This document shows positions 19,349-28,199 of a DNA stretch of 64,000 bases, in pieces. The DNA is from an uncultured bacterium (lineage in GTDB: Bacteria > Bacillota > Clostridia > Oscillospirales > Acutalibacteraceae): NCBI GenBank assembly GCA_934875675.1, contig CAKXIK010000009.1, forward strand, positions 6,496-70,495, read 5' to 3'. The notes beneath the pieces are model-generated. The model did not search any database. It was not told where the DNA came from and saw nothing but the letters and a program-made list of their open reading frames with translations. Position numbers and translations under genes: made by a program. The number at the start of each line of letters is the position of its first letter. Positions within the stretch are counted from its first letter, which is position 1.

Positions 19349-19497
19349 AAAGACAACATACCATCGGGTGTTACATTCCGGAACACAACACGAAGATTTT
19401 CGAAAGCAACAGACAGAATTCACATGAAAATTACATAATCTAAAGCCTTTTTCTTTATTTATGTGCTGCTTTTTCACTTGGGATTTGGATAAAACAA

Positions 19498-19526
19498 TTG
19501 AACAAGTTGCATGAATTTGTTATAAT
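19498..19526 (+). promoter_or_regulatory. Strong promoter of hisS-aspS
   Basis: TTGAAC (19498-19503), 17-base spacer, perfect TATAAT (19521-19526). The leader of about 70 bases is too short for a T-box and no T-box GGGTGGNACC motif is seen. Confidence 0.8.
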
Positions 19527-19600
19527 GAAAAGAAAAGCAAAAACGACCCTGAAAAAGGGATCTATAAAACTCTCGGTTTTGCGAAAGGATGGACAAGACT

Positions 19601-20950
19601 ATGGCATTATTGACAAAAGCCCCGCGCGGCACACAGGATGTTCCCCCCAAGGAAAGCGGAAAATGGCAGACCGTAGAACGCGTGGCGCGTGAAACGGCGG
19701 CACATTACGGCTTCCACGAAATCCGCACGCCGGTTTTTGAGCATACCGAGCTGTTTTTGCGTTCCGTCGGCGATACGACCGACGTGGTGCAAAAGGAAAT
19801 GTATACATTTAACGATAAAGGCGGCCGTTCCATTACGCTGCGTCCCGAAGGAACTGCCGGTGCTGCTCGCGCAATGGTGGAGCACGCGCTGTACAATGAC
19901 GGTCTGCCCGTCAAGGTGTGGTATCAGACCAGCTGCTACCGCTATGAAAAACCGCAGGCCGGTCGTCTGCGCGAATTTCATCAGTTTGGCGTGGAGTGCT
20001 TTGGTGCGTCCGAGCCTGCTGCCGATGCGGAAATGATTTGCCTCGCTGATTCCATTTTTAAATCTCTTGGCATCACCGGGCTTTCGCTGCAGATTAACTC
20101 CATCGGCTGCCCGACTTGCCGTGCGGAATACCACAAGGCACTGCACGAGTATTTTATTGCCCGCAAGGATGAGCTTTGTGAAACATGTCAGGATCGTCTG
20201 GAACGCAATCCGATGCGCATCCTGGACTGCAAAAGCCCTGTCTGCGCCGAAATTGCCGCCGATGCACCGAAAATGATTGACTATCTCTGTGACGATTGCA
20301 AGGCACATTTTGACGCGGTTCAGTCTTATTTGACTGCTGCGGAGGTGTCCTTCACTATAAATCCCACGATCGTGCGCGGTTTGGATTATTACACCCGTAC
20401 GGTGTTTGAATTTGTTTCCACACAAATCGGCGCGCAGGGAACCATCTGCGGCGGCGGTCGCTACGATGGGCTGATTGAAGAGCTTGGCGGCGCGCACACC
20501 CCCTCTCTCGGCTTTGCGTTCGGCATGGAGCGTCTGCTGCTCCTGCTTGCTGCGCAGGAAATTGAGCTGCCCGAAGATGAGCCGTGCGATCTTTATCTGG
20601 CAGCACTTGGCAGCAATGCACAGCGAGAGGTCTTTGCGTTGATGCAAAGGGTTCGCAGCGAAGGCTTTGCCGCGGAATGTGATCTCAACGGGCGCAGTTT
20701 GAAGGCGCAGATGAAATATGCCGACAAAATCGGGGCAAAATTCACCATGGTAATTGGCGACAGCGAACTGGAAGCCGGTGCTGCAAGGCTGAAGAACATG
20801 GCAACCGGAGACCAGCGTGAAGTGAAATTCAGCGAGCTACTTTCCAGCTTGTATGATGCACGGTTTGCCGGTGTGCTGGACGATATTGCCGATTTGGGCG
20901 GTATGGATGACGAGGCACAGCGCTTGCTGGGCGGCATGGATCGCGAATAA
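19601..20950 (+). CDS. hisS: Histidyl-tRNA synthetase
   Basis: 449 residues, class II aminoacyl-tRNA synthetase that charges tRNA-His. It opens with APRGTQDVPP, has motif 2 in YQTSCYRYEKPQAGRLREFH, the histidine-specific VRGLDYYTRTVFEF and GGGRYDGLIEELGG, and motif 3 in LGFAFGMERLLLLL. A C-terminal anticodon-binding domain follows. ATG 19601 is preferred since an in-frame ATG at 19589 sits against the SD GAAAGGA. It is co-transcribed with aspS, 32 bases downstream, a common order in Firmicutes. Confidence 0.97.
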   Translation: MALLTKAPRGTQDVPPKESGKWQTVERVARETAAHYGFHEIRTPVFEHTELFLRSVGDTTDVVQKEMYTFNDKGGRSITLRPEGTAGAARAMVEHALYNDGLPVKVWYQTSCYRYEKPQAGRLREFHQFGVECFGASEPAADAEMICLADSIFKSLGITGLSLQINSIGCPTCRAEYHKALHEYFIARKDELCETCQDRLERNPMRILDCKSPVCAEIAADAPKMIDYLCDDCKAHFDAVQSYLTAAEVSFTINPTIVRGLDYYTRTVFEFVSTQIGAQGTICGGGRYDGLIEELGGAHTPSLGFAFGMERLLLLLAAQEIELPEDEPCDLYLAALGSNAQREVFALMQRVRSEGFAAECDLNGRSLKAQMKYADKIGAKFTMVIGDSELEAGAARLKNMATGDQREVKFSELLSSLYDARFAGVLDDIADLGGMDDEAQRLLGGMDRE

Positions 20951-20982
20951 ATTCTTGACAGAACAAAGAGGAGTGATATAAA

Positions 20983-22779
20983 ATGGCGGAATTTTTATCT
21001 GGTATGAAACGAACCAATTATTGCGGGGAACTGCGGGTTGACGATACAGACCGCGAGGTGACTGTTTGCGGTTGGGTGCAGCGTCAGCGCGACCTTGGTC
21101 AATTGATTTTTATTGATCTGCGCGACCGCACGGGTATTGTACAGCTTGCTTTTGATGAGCAGACAGACCGCGAGGTGTTCCGCAAAGCATTCGCCGCCCG
21201 GTCAGAATTTGTTCTTTGCGCACGCGGTGTTGTGCGCGAACGTTCCTCCAAAAATCTTGAAATCCCAACGGGAGAAATCGAAATTGCCGTTTGCGAGCTG
21301 CGCGTTCTCGGTGAGGCAGAAACACCCCCGTTTGAAATTGTTGACCACTGTACCACTGCTGAAGCAACCCGCCTGAAATACCGCTATCTTGACTTGCGCC
21401 GTCCGGAGCTGATGAGCAATATTCTGTTCCGCCACAAGGTTGCAAAGATTACGCGCGATTATTTTGACGAAAACGGCTTTATTGAAATTGAAACGCCGAT
21501 GCTGATTCGCTCCACACCGGAGGGCGCACGCGATTTTCTGGTGCCGAGCCGTATTCACAAGGGCAGCTTTTATGCACTTCCGCAATCGCCGCAGCTTTAC
21601 AAGCAGCTTTCCATGGTGGCAGGTTTTGACCGCTACATGCAGATTGCCCGCTGCTTCCGCGATGAGGATTTGCGTGCGGACCGCCAGCCCGAATTTACGC
21701 AGATCGACCTCGAAATGTCCTTTGTGGAAATGGAGGATGTGCTGCAAATCGGCGAGGGCTTTATGAAACGCGTGTTCAAAGAAGCGCTCGGCATGGAGCT
21801 GACACTCCCGCTGCCGCGACTGACTTACCGCGAAGCAATGGAGCGCTATGGCTCCGATAAACCGGATACTCGTTACGGCATGGAGCTTTATGACCTTAGT
21901 GATGTGGTAAAGGGCAGCGGCTTCTCCGTGTTCACCAATGCAATCTCTGCCGGCGGCAGTGTGCGCGGCATCACCGCGAAAAACGCCGTTTCCACCCTCA
22001 CCCGCAAGGAAATTGATAAGCTCACCGAAATGGTCAAGGGCATCGGCGGCAAGGGCTTGGCATGGATTCGCCTGACGCCGGACGGCACGACCTCCTCCTT
22101 TGCCAAATTTATGAGCGAGGAAGAGATGCAGGCGATTTTGCAGCGTGCCGGTGCCGAAACAGGCGACGTGGTGCTGATTATTGCCGACAGCAAAACCGGT
22201 CATGTGCTCTCACAGCTTGGTCAGCTCCGCATTGAGCTTGCCAAAAAGCTGAACGTCATTCCCGCCGGAAAATACAATCTGCTTTGGATTGTCGAGTTTC
22301 CCTTCTTTGATTATGACGAGGAGCTGGGGCAGTTTGTTGCAATGCACCATCCCTTCACCGCGCCGCTGGAGGAATGTCTGCCGTATCTGGAAAGTGACAA
22401 GGCAAACGTTCGTGCCCAGTGCTATGACCTGGTGCTCAACGGCATTGAGCTTGCCAGCGGTTCGATTCGGATTACCAACCCGACTCTGCAAAAGCGCATT
22501 TTCAGCCTGCTCGGGCTTTCCGAGGAAGAAGCCTATGCAAAATTTGGCTATCTGCTCGATGCGTTCCGGTTCGGAGCACCGCCGCATGGCGGCATGGGTC
22601 TTGGGCTGGACCGCCTTGTGATGCAGCTGCTTGCGTGCGACAGTCTGCGTGACGTCATCGCCTTCCCGAAGGTGCAAAACGCGAGCGAGCTGATGACTGC
22701 CGCTCCTGCACAGGTTGACGAGGCGCAGCTTGCCGATCTTGGCATTGCGCTTGCCAAGGAAGAACCCGCCGCTCAATAA
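20983..22779 (+). CDS. aspS: Aspartyl-tRNA synthetase
   Basis: 598 residues, the long bacterial form with an N-terminal OB-fold anticodon-binding domain (VTVCGWVQRQRDLGQLIFI), a catalytic core with motif 2 (FRDEDLRADRQPEFTQIDLE), the inserted GAD domain, and motif 3 (GLGLDRLVMQLL). Whether it is discriminating or also charges tRNA-Asn depends on the presence of an asparaginyl-tRNA synthetase elsewhere. AGAGGAG precedes the ATG. A terminator follows at 22800. Confidence 0.97.
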   Translation: MAEFLSGMKRTNYCGELRVDDTDREVTVCGWVQRQRDLGQLIFIDLRDRTGIVQLAFDEQTDREVFRKAFAARSEFVLCARGVVRERSSKNLEIPTGEIEIAVCELRVLGEAETPPFEIVDHCTTAEATRLKYRYLDLRRPELMSNILFRHKVAKITRDYFDENGFIEIETPMLIRSTPEGARDFLVPSRIHKGSFYALPQSPQLYKQLSMVAGFDRYMQIARCFRDEDLRADRQPEFTQIDLEMSFVEMEDVLQIGEGFMKRVFKEALGMELTLPLPRLTYREAMERYGSDKPDTRYGMELYDLSDVVKGSGFSVFTNAISAGGSVRGITAKNAVSTLTRKEIDKLTEMVKGIGGKGLAWIRLTPDGTTSSFAKFMSEEEMQAILQRAGAETGDVVLIIADSKTGHVLSQLGQLRIELAKKLNVIPAGKYNLLWIVEFPFFDYDEELGQFVAMHHPFTAPLEECLPYLESDKANVRAQCYDLVLNGIELASGSIRITNPTLQKRIFSLLGLSEEEAYAKFGYLLDAFRFGAPPHGGMGLGLDRLVMQLLACDSLRDVIAFPKVQNASELMTAAPAQVDEAQLADLGIALAKEEPAAQ

Positions 22780-22799
22780 CGTAACCGTATAAAATCAAG

Positions 22800-22840
22800 A
22801 GCCACACAGTCGGTTTGAAATCGGCTGTGTGGCTCTTTCA
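22800..22840 (+). terminator. Rho-independent terminator of hisS-aspS
   Basis: Stem AGCCACACAGTCG / CGGCTGTGTGGCT (one wobble pair) followed by CTTTCATT. It lies in the gap between the convergent aspS and acetyltransferase genes. Confidence 0.8.
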
Positions 22841-23368
22841 TTAACTTTTGAGCAGCTCCCATTCATCGCGTGTTATTGCATATACAACCGTAGTTTCATT
22901 TTCTTCGTCCGCATAGGTATCAACCAATCGCATTCCATTTGCTGCGGCAGTTGCAGAGGAAGCAATATTTTTCTGTTTCATATAAGAATGCAAAACACAA
23001 AACGGTGTATTTTCAAAACACCAGTCTCTGCATTTGCTTGCCGCTTCCTTCGCATAACCTTGCCGCCAATACTTCTTATTCAGATGATAACCAATCTCAG
23101 GCTTAATGGCACCATGAATATTCTGCATCGTAATCCCGCAATCACCAATTACGGCACCGCTTTCTTTCAGAACAATTGCCCAAAGTCCGAATCCAAACAC
23201 ACGATATCTTTCAATATTTCGGGTAATCCAGTTTTTCACTCTGCTTTCATCAAAGGTATAGGGGTAATGCTGCATAATATCTGAATCAGATAGAATCTCA
23301 TACAGCGCGTCATAGTCATCGTATGACAATTCCCGTAAAAGCAATCTTTCCGTTTCCACTATTTTCAC
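22841..23368 (-). CDS. GNAT-family N-acetyltransferase (RimJ/RimL-like)
   Basis: 175 residues. ETERLLLRELSYDDYDALYE is the standard opening of this family, and RQGYAKEAASKCRDWCFE contains the acetyl-CoA-binding (Q/R)xxGx(G/A) element. Such enzymes acetylate ribosomal proteins, small metabolites or antibiotics; the substrate is unknown. Two in-frame GTG codons (23368 and 23359) can serve as start; neither is decisive, since the SD GAAGG overlaps the first. Convergent with aspS; upstream is the terminator of the ABC exporter operon. Confidence 0.85.
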   Translation of the reverse strand: MKIVETERLLLRELSYDDYDALYEILSDSDIMQHYPYTFDESRVKNWITRNIERYRVFGFGLWAIVLKESGAVIGDCGITMQNIHGAIKPEIGYHLNKKYWRQGYAKEAASKCRDWCFENTPFCVLHSYMKQKNIASSATAAANGMRLVDTYADEENETTVVYAITRDEWELLKS

Positions 23369-23376
23369 CTTCGAAT

Positions 23377-23421
23377 TTAAAAATCAAACGGCGGGATTCG
23401 TATTGCACGACCCGCCGTTTG
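23377..23421 (-). terminator. Rho-independent terminator of the ABC exporter operon
   Basis: On the minus strand, stem AAACGGCGGG / CCCGCCGTTT followed by GATTTTT. It lies 130 bases beyond the exporter stop codon. I see no gene in that 130-base stretch. Confidence 0.8.
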
Positions 23422-23551
23422 TACAAAATGTTCTGGTGTAATTCGCCATGAATACGCTGCACATCATCAAGATAATTGCATTGATTCTTACGATATACAC
23501 AAGTTTTGTCGACTGCTTTATAAGTCATTTGCATTGATGTAAGATTCTGTA

Positions 23552-25375
23552 TTATGCCTTCGCCTGTTCCCATGCTTCTTCTTCAAACTGCTTGGTGTAA
23601 AGGTCATAATAATATCCCTTTTTGCGCAGCAGCTCATGATGGGTGCCCTGCTCGGTAATTTTTCCGTCACGCACCACCAAAATCAAATCCGCTTTGCGGA
23701 TAGTGGAAAGACGATGCGCAATAATAAAGCTCGTGCGTCCGGTCAGCAGGTGTGAAATCGCGTTCTGAATCAGCTGTTCCGTCTCGGTATCCACCGAGGA
23801 GGTTGCTTCGTCCAGAATGAAAATCGGCGGATCTGCCAGCACCGCGCGCGCAAACGAAATCATCTGCTTTTCTCCGGTGGAAAGGCGGTCGCCGCCCTCA
23901 CCCACATCGCTTTCATAGCCTTTTTCCAGCTTATTCACAATGCGGTCGGCAGAAACGAGCCTTGCAGCAGCTTCCACCTCTTCGTCCGTTGCATCCAGAC
24001 GTCCGTAGCGGATGTTTTCGCGCACTGAGCCGGAAAACAGATGTGGATTCTGGAGCACATAACCGATGTTGCTGTGTAGCCAAAGCTGCGAACGCTCACG
24101 GTAATCGCGCCCGTCAATCAAAACCTCGCCCTCCGTGGGCTCAAAAAAGCGACAGGCAATATTTACAATGGTGGATTTCCCGGCACCCGTTTCACCCACA
24201 ATCGCAATCGTGGTTCCTTGCGGAACGGTGAGGCTGAAGTTTTCAAGCACATTTTCGCCACCGTCCGGGTAACGGAAGGTAACATTGCGAAATTCCAGAT
24301 CGCCATGCAGCGATTCCCAGTTTTCCTTCTTGGGATGGAAAGCATCGCCGTATTTCTCCGTCACCTCCGGCGTATCGACAACATTCGGCTTTTCCTCCAG
24401 CAAATCGGTCACGCGCTCAATCGATGCCTGCATGGAAATAAAATCGGCAAAGATTCGCGCAAGCTGCTGAATCGGTTCAAAAATACCCAGTGCATAGGAA
24501 ATAAACGCCGAGAGCGTACCAAATTCCATCAATCCCTGCTGGGTGAGGTATCCACCGCGAGCCAGAACGATTGCCGTTGCAAGTGAGCCGCAGAAAAGTA
24601 CAATCGGCACAAAGCTCGCCGAAAGCATTGCCGCTCGCACCGAAGAACGGTACATACCGTGGGTCAGCCCATGAAAGGAGCGGCAGTTTTCGTCCTCAAT
24701 GACGAGCACCTTGCTCGTTCTTGCGCCGCCGATTCCTTCATTGAATGCACCGGTAATTTTGGAGTTCGCGGCGCGGATTTCACGGTTTGCCTTGAGGATT
24801 TTGCCTTGAAAAAACACGGTCGCTACCGCAATCAGCGGCACAATCAGCATAATCAGCAGGGCAAGCTTCCAGTTGAGCGCCAGCATAATGCCGAACACCC
24901 CGAGCACATAAAGCCCGCTCCAGAAAATATCCACCAAACTCCACGCTGCCATACCGGCAATTTTTCCGGTATCGCTCATGGTTCTCGCCATCATGTAACC
25001 GACCGGGGTGGTGTTGTAATAATTAAAGCTCAGCTCCTGCAGGTGAACAAACAGCGCGCGTTTCATGTCCCGTCCAAGGAACATCTCCACATACGTTGCC
25101 GTATAGGAAAACACCACAACGGTGAACACCTGAAACAGAATCGAAACAAAGTAAATTGCCGCAAACGGCCAAACACCTTCCATCGTGCCCGGCACAATGA
25201 AGGTGTCAATGGCATACCGCAAAAAGAGCGGATTGATGACGTCAATCGCGGCGGTGAGCACCATCATAAATACGACGGTGAACATGCGCCATTTGTAGGG
25301 CTTTAAAAACGGAAGCAGCTTTGCCCAAATTTTTATATCGAATGATTTATTATAAACTTGCTCTTCATACGCCAA
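23552..25375 (-). CDS. ABC exporter half-transporter, catalytically complete ATPase motifs (membrane and ATPase fused)
   Basis: 607 residues: six-span exporter membrane domain (about 20-330), then an ATPase domain with Walker A GETGAGKST (near 393), Q-loop, signature LSTGEKQ in place of LSGGQ, Walker B IFILDEATSSVD with the catalytic Glu, and H-loop IIAHRLSTI. The start is a TTG at 25375 with AGAGGTGAG 6 bases upstream, overlapping the preceding gene by 11 bases. Together with the upstream gene it forms a heterodimer of the type seen in TM287/288, where one ATP site is degenerate. The substrate may be a drug, lipid or peptide; sequence does not tell. Confidence 0.92.
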   Translation of the reverse strand: MAYEEQVYNKSFDIKIWAKLLPFLKPYKWRMFTVVFMMVLTAAIDVINPLFLRYAIDTFIVPGTMEGVWPFAAIYFVSILFQVFTVVVFSYTATYVEMFLGRDMKRALFVHLQELSFNYYNTTPVGYMMARTMSDTGKIAGMAAWSLVDIFWSGLYVLGVFGIMLALNWKLALLIMLIVPLIAVATVFFQGKILKANREIRAANSKITGAFNEGIGGARTSKVLVIEDENCRSFHGLTHGMYRSSVRAAMLSASFVPIVLFCGSLATAIVLARGGYLTQQGLMEFGTLSAFISYALGIFEPIQQLARIFADFISMQASIERVTDLLEEKPNVVDTPEVTEKYGDAFHPKKENWESLHGDLEFRNVTFRYPDGGENVLENFSLTVPQGTTIAIVGETGAGKSTIVNIACRFFEPTEGEVLIDGRDYRERSQLWLHSNIGYVLQNPHLFSGSVRENIRYGRLDATDEEVEAAARLVSADRIVNKLEKGYESDVGEGGDRLSTGEKQMISFARAVLADPPIFILDEATSSVDTETEQLIQNAISHLLTGRTSFIIAHRLSTIRKADLILVVRDGKITEQGTHHELLRKKGYYYDLYTKQFEEEAWEQAKA

Positions 25376-27236
25376 GAGCGCTCACCTCTTTTCCTGAAAC
25401 GGAGCTTGCGGTGTCATCGTCCACACTGTTCTGAATCTGCCAGATACGGCGGTAAATTCCGTCCTTTGCGCAAAGCTCCTCATGTGTGCCCTGCTGTGCA
25501 ATGCGCCCGTCGTCGAGCACAATAATACAGTCGGCATGTTGAATGGTTGTAATGCGGTGGGAAATCAGCACAACGGTAGAATCGGCCATACCCGTTTTCA
25601 TTGCTGCGCGGATTTTCGCATCGGTTTCAGCATCCACGGCGGAAAGCGAATCGTCAAAAACCTTGATTGGCGTCTGCTCCATCAACATCCGCGCAATTGC
25701 AACGCGCTGCTTTTGTCCGCCGGAAAGTGTGACCCCTCTCTCACCCACTACGGTATCGTAGCCATCCGGAAACTCCTGAATGGCATCGTCCACCGCAGCA
25801 ATCCGCGCCGCGTTGCGAATCTCTTCCATCGGGCGTTCCGGGTGGGCTGCCGCAATGTTTTCCTGAATGGTTTTGGAAAAGAGGAACGGCTCCTGCAGCA
25901 CAAGGCCAATATTCCGGCGCACATGGCTGAGCTTCATTTCACGCACATCCACTCCGCCGATTGTAATTTTGCCTTTGCCTGGCTCAATGTCATACAAGCG
26001 GGAAAGCAGGTAGGTCAATGTGGATTTCCCGCTGCCGGTTCCGCCCAAAATGCCCAGCGTTTTTCCGGCGGGAAGCCGAAAGCTGATGTCGTGCAGGAGC
26101 TCCGGCGTTCCCTCGTAACCAAAGGAAACGTGATCAAACACAATATCCCCATGCATATCCGGTGTCAGTCCATTGGGATCTTCTTCCTCTTCTTCTGCAT
26201 TGAGAATTTCACGAAGACGGTCGATCGATACGCTCATTTTACTCATATCGCCAAGGATTCTTCCCAAATTTCGAATCGGCCATGCCATCATGGAATTGTA
26301 AGAAACAAAGACGGTGAACTCACCAAGCGTCAGTCTGCCCTCCACTGCTTCTCGCGCGCCCAGCAGAATAATTACAAGAATCTGCAGTGCCGTAACAAAA
26401 TCACCAATGCCCCAGTATGGGCCAAGCAGCTTGCCGAGCTTTACCCAAAGCGTGGCGAAATGGTTGTTTTTTTGATCAAAATTTTCTACCTCATAGGCTT
26501 CTCTGCCAAATGCACGCACCACGCGTACCCCGGTGAAGTTCTCCTGCACCGTTGCAGAAAGCGCGCCTTCCGCCTCGTCTGCCGTGCGGAACCGGCGGGA
26601 AATCAGGTTGAAAAACACGCCGGAATAAATCAGCACCACCGGAATAAATGCAATGGAAATCCACGTTAAAAAGTTGCTCATCGTAAACATCCAGCTGATT
26701 GCAACGGCAACCAGCACGATGGTGCGGAACATTTCCACCAGCTGACCGGAAAGAAAGTTGCGCAGCATCTCCACGTCCGAGGTGCAGCGCTGTATAATAT
26801 CACCGGTCTGAATCGAAACATGCCATTGATACGGCAGGCGCTGAATGTGACCGAACAGGCGGTTGCGCAGGCGTTCAAGCACCCCTTCGCATCCTTTGGA
26901 CATGGTAACCCGGCAAAAAAACGTTGCCGCGCCCGCCAAAAGTGAGAATACGACCGCAACTGCCGCGCAGAGAATTAAATTCTGCGCAAGATAATCCCGC
27001 CCACCAATCGAATTAATCCATGTGACAAGCGCATCCGGCAGGTCGAACGGCAGTGTACCAAGGACCGAGTCGAGCGTGACGCGGATTGCCTGCGGTGTTA
27101 AAAAGTTGAATACAACCGAAAACACCGTTCCCAGTGCCGCTGCAATCATCCATCCCCACGAGCCCTTCATAGATTGGAGCATGAATGTTGAGCGGGTTAA
27201 TTGTTTTGGTGGCGTTTGCTCTTTCGTTTGCTTCAT
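25365..27236 (-). CDS. ABC exporter half-transporter with degenerate Walker B partner site
   Basis: 623 residues with the same layout as the downstream gene: exporter membrane domain, Walker A GGTGSGKST (near 400), canonical signature LSGGQKQ, but Walker B reads IKVFDDSLSAVD, with Asp where the catalytic Glu should be, and H-loop LISHRITTI. Combined with the partner's altered LSTGE signature, this makes one composite ATP site degenerate and the other complete, the known pattern for heterodimeric exporters. ATG 27236 has GAGGAGG 6 bases upstream and is preferred over an ATG 15 bases earlier that overlaps the SD. Co-transcribed with 27248-27610. Confidence 0.92.
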   Translation of the reverse strand: MKQTKEQTPPKQLTRSTFMLQSMKGSWGWMIAAALGTVFSVVFNFLTPQAIRVTLDSVLGTLPFDLPDALVTWINSIGGRDYLAQNLILCAAVAVVFSLLAGAATFFCRVTMSKGCEGVLERLRNRLFGHIQRLPYQWHVSIQTGDIIQRCTSDVEMLRNFLSGQLVEMFRTIVLVAVAISWMFTMSNFLTWISIAFIPVVLIYSGVFFNLISRRFRTADEAEGALSATVQENFTGVRVVRAFGREAYEVENFDQKNNHFATLWVKLGKLLGPYWGIGDFVTALQILVIILLGAREAVEGRLTLGEFTVFVSYNSMMAWPIRNLGRILGDMSKMSVSIDRLREILNAEEEEEDPNGLTPDMHGDIVFDHVSFGYEGTPELLHDISFRLPAGKTLGILGGTGSGKSTLTYLLSRLYDIEPGKGKITIGGVDVREMKLSHVRRNIGLVLQEPFLFSKTIQENIAAAHPERPMEEIRNAARIAAVDDAIQEFPDGYDTVVGERGVTLSGGQKQRVAIARMLMEQTPIKVFDDSLSAVDAETDAKIRAAMKTGMADSTVVLISHRITTIQHADCIIVLDDGRIAQQGTHEELCAKDGIYRRIWQIQNSVDDDTASSVSGKEVSALGV

Positions 27237-27247
27237 AAGATTCCTCC

Positions 27248-27610
27248 TCATTCATTGCGTTTTTTATTTCGTGTGGTTCGATGAACCGCCACTTTTGCCG
27301 CGGGTGCTTCGGGAACCGGCTGATTGAGCCGCTCACAATGACGGCTCAGCAGGGAGATTGCCGTCTGTGCATCCGTTTCTTCCGGCACAATCGCCAGAAT
27401 TCCTGTTTTACGATCCCACTGAAAAATCAGTCGAAATTCTTTCGTTTCCAGTTCATAGCAAAAACCTTTATCCGGCCGCGGCATCAGCTCCCCCTTTAAT
27501 TCACACTGAATACTGCGCAGCAGCTCGATAAACGAATCAATATACTTCGCGGCGGTTTCGTGCTGTATCACGATCCGTCGCTGTTCATCCATCGGGAGTA
27601 TTTCATACAT
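27248..27610 (-). CDS. Small uncharacterised protein upstream of the ABC exporter
   Basis: 120 residues, not recognised. It has a helical N-terminal part (AAKYIDSFIELLRSIQCEL), a beta-like stretch (KEFRLIFQWDRKTGILAIVP), and a basic, Ala/Pro-rich tail ending in HRTTRNKKRNE. No signal peptide, membrane span or metal motif. ATG 27610 lies about 13 bases after GAAAGGG. The stop codon is 11 bases before the exporter start, so the three genes form an operon. It could be a regulator or an adaptor, but it is not a known MarR or TetR type. Confidence 0.65.
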   Translation of the reverse strand: MYEILPMDEQRRIVIQHETAAKYIDSFIELLRSIQCELKGELMPRPDKGFCYELETKEFRLIFQWDRKTGILAIVPEETDAQTAISLLSRHCERLNQPVPEAPAAKVAVHRTTRNKKRNE

Positions 27611-27804
27611 AATCTGTGACCATCCCTTTCACAAGATCGCAAAATCACGGCAAACGAAAATTTCCGCAGTTGTGCTCATACAAATTCTTCTTCAAAACAA
27701 ACAGCAAATAAATTTCAGTAAAAAGACCGCACACCTTAGGCTTTTTCCGTTTTTTTATACCGTTTTTGGCGGAGAATCCGTATCATAAACTTGCAGACAG
27801 ACAG

Positions 27805-27841
27805 AAAAAGAGCCGCTCAATCCTTTGCAGGCAAGCGGCTC
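27805..27841 (-). terminator. Rho-independent terminator of the 39-codon small gene
   Basis: Read on the minus strand, GAGCCGCT / AGCGGCTC with an inner CCT/AGG pairing and then TTTTTCTG. It lies 32 bases beyond the small ORF stop codon. Confidence 0.75.
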
Positions 27842-27872
27842 CTTGAAATTTCAGCCCCAGACAGACGCACGG

Positions 27873-27992
27873 TCAACAACTCCGCACGCAATCGTCCTTC
27901 GATGAAAAAACAGGGCAAATCCGCCACTTATTGCCAGACAAACGGATACTATTCACGGTAGTTTCCGCAAGTTCATTTTGCAATCTGTACAT
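27873..27992 (-). CDS. 39-aa small protein with C-terminal cysteines, own promoter and terminator
   Basis: 39 codons from ATG 27992 to TGA 27873. It begins MYRLQNELAETTVNSIR and ends KDDCVRSC; cysteines are at residues 26, 35 and 39. AGAAAGGGGG lies 6 bases before the ATG, a near-perfect SD. A promoter at 28049-28078 and a terminator at 27805-27841 flank it, so the transcript is about 240 nt. No hydrophobic span, so not a small membrane toxin. It could be a small regulatory protein, a modified-peptide precursor, or a structured RNA in which the ORF is incidental. I do not recognise a family. Confidence 0.6.
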   Translation of the reverse strand: MYRLQNELAETTVNSIRLSGNKWRICPVFSSKDDCVRSC

Positions 27993-28048
27993 GGTTCTGC
28001 CCCCTTTCTGTTGTTTTTCGTGCAGCAATTGCATACTGCACAATTGCG

Positions 28049-28078
28049 ATTATAGCACACCTGTTTTCCTAAATGCAA
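28049..28078 (-). promoter_or_regulatory. Promoter of the 39-codon gene
   Basis: On the minus strand, TTGCAT (28078-28073), 18-base spacer, TATAAT (28054-28049) with an extended -10 TG. It is stronger than most promoters in this window. Confidence 0.75.
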
Positions 28079-28199
28079 TAGTAAACCTCAAAATTTTTGA
28101 AAAACAGGTAAAAAAGCGAAATTTCACAGGAAAATGCAGTATTTTTCTTTTGGTTCTGCAGTTTATACTAATTTAAAACTGGAAACGGTATCAAACATT

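Noticed and set aside
19349..19600. T-box riboswitch before hisS
   Set aside because: The promoter is only about 75 bases before hisS and no T-box specifier, AGTA or GGGTGGNACC motif is present.
23316..23573. 85-codon minus-strand frame overlapping the exporter 3' end and the acetyltransferase start
   Set aside because: It spans a terminator hairpin and two real genes; no SD.
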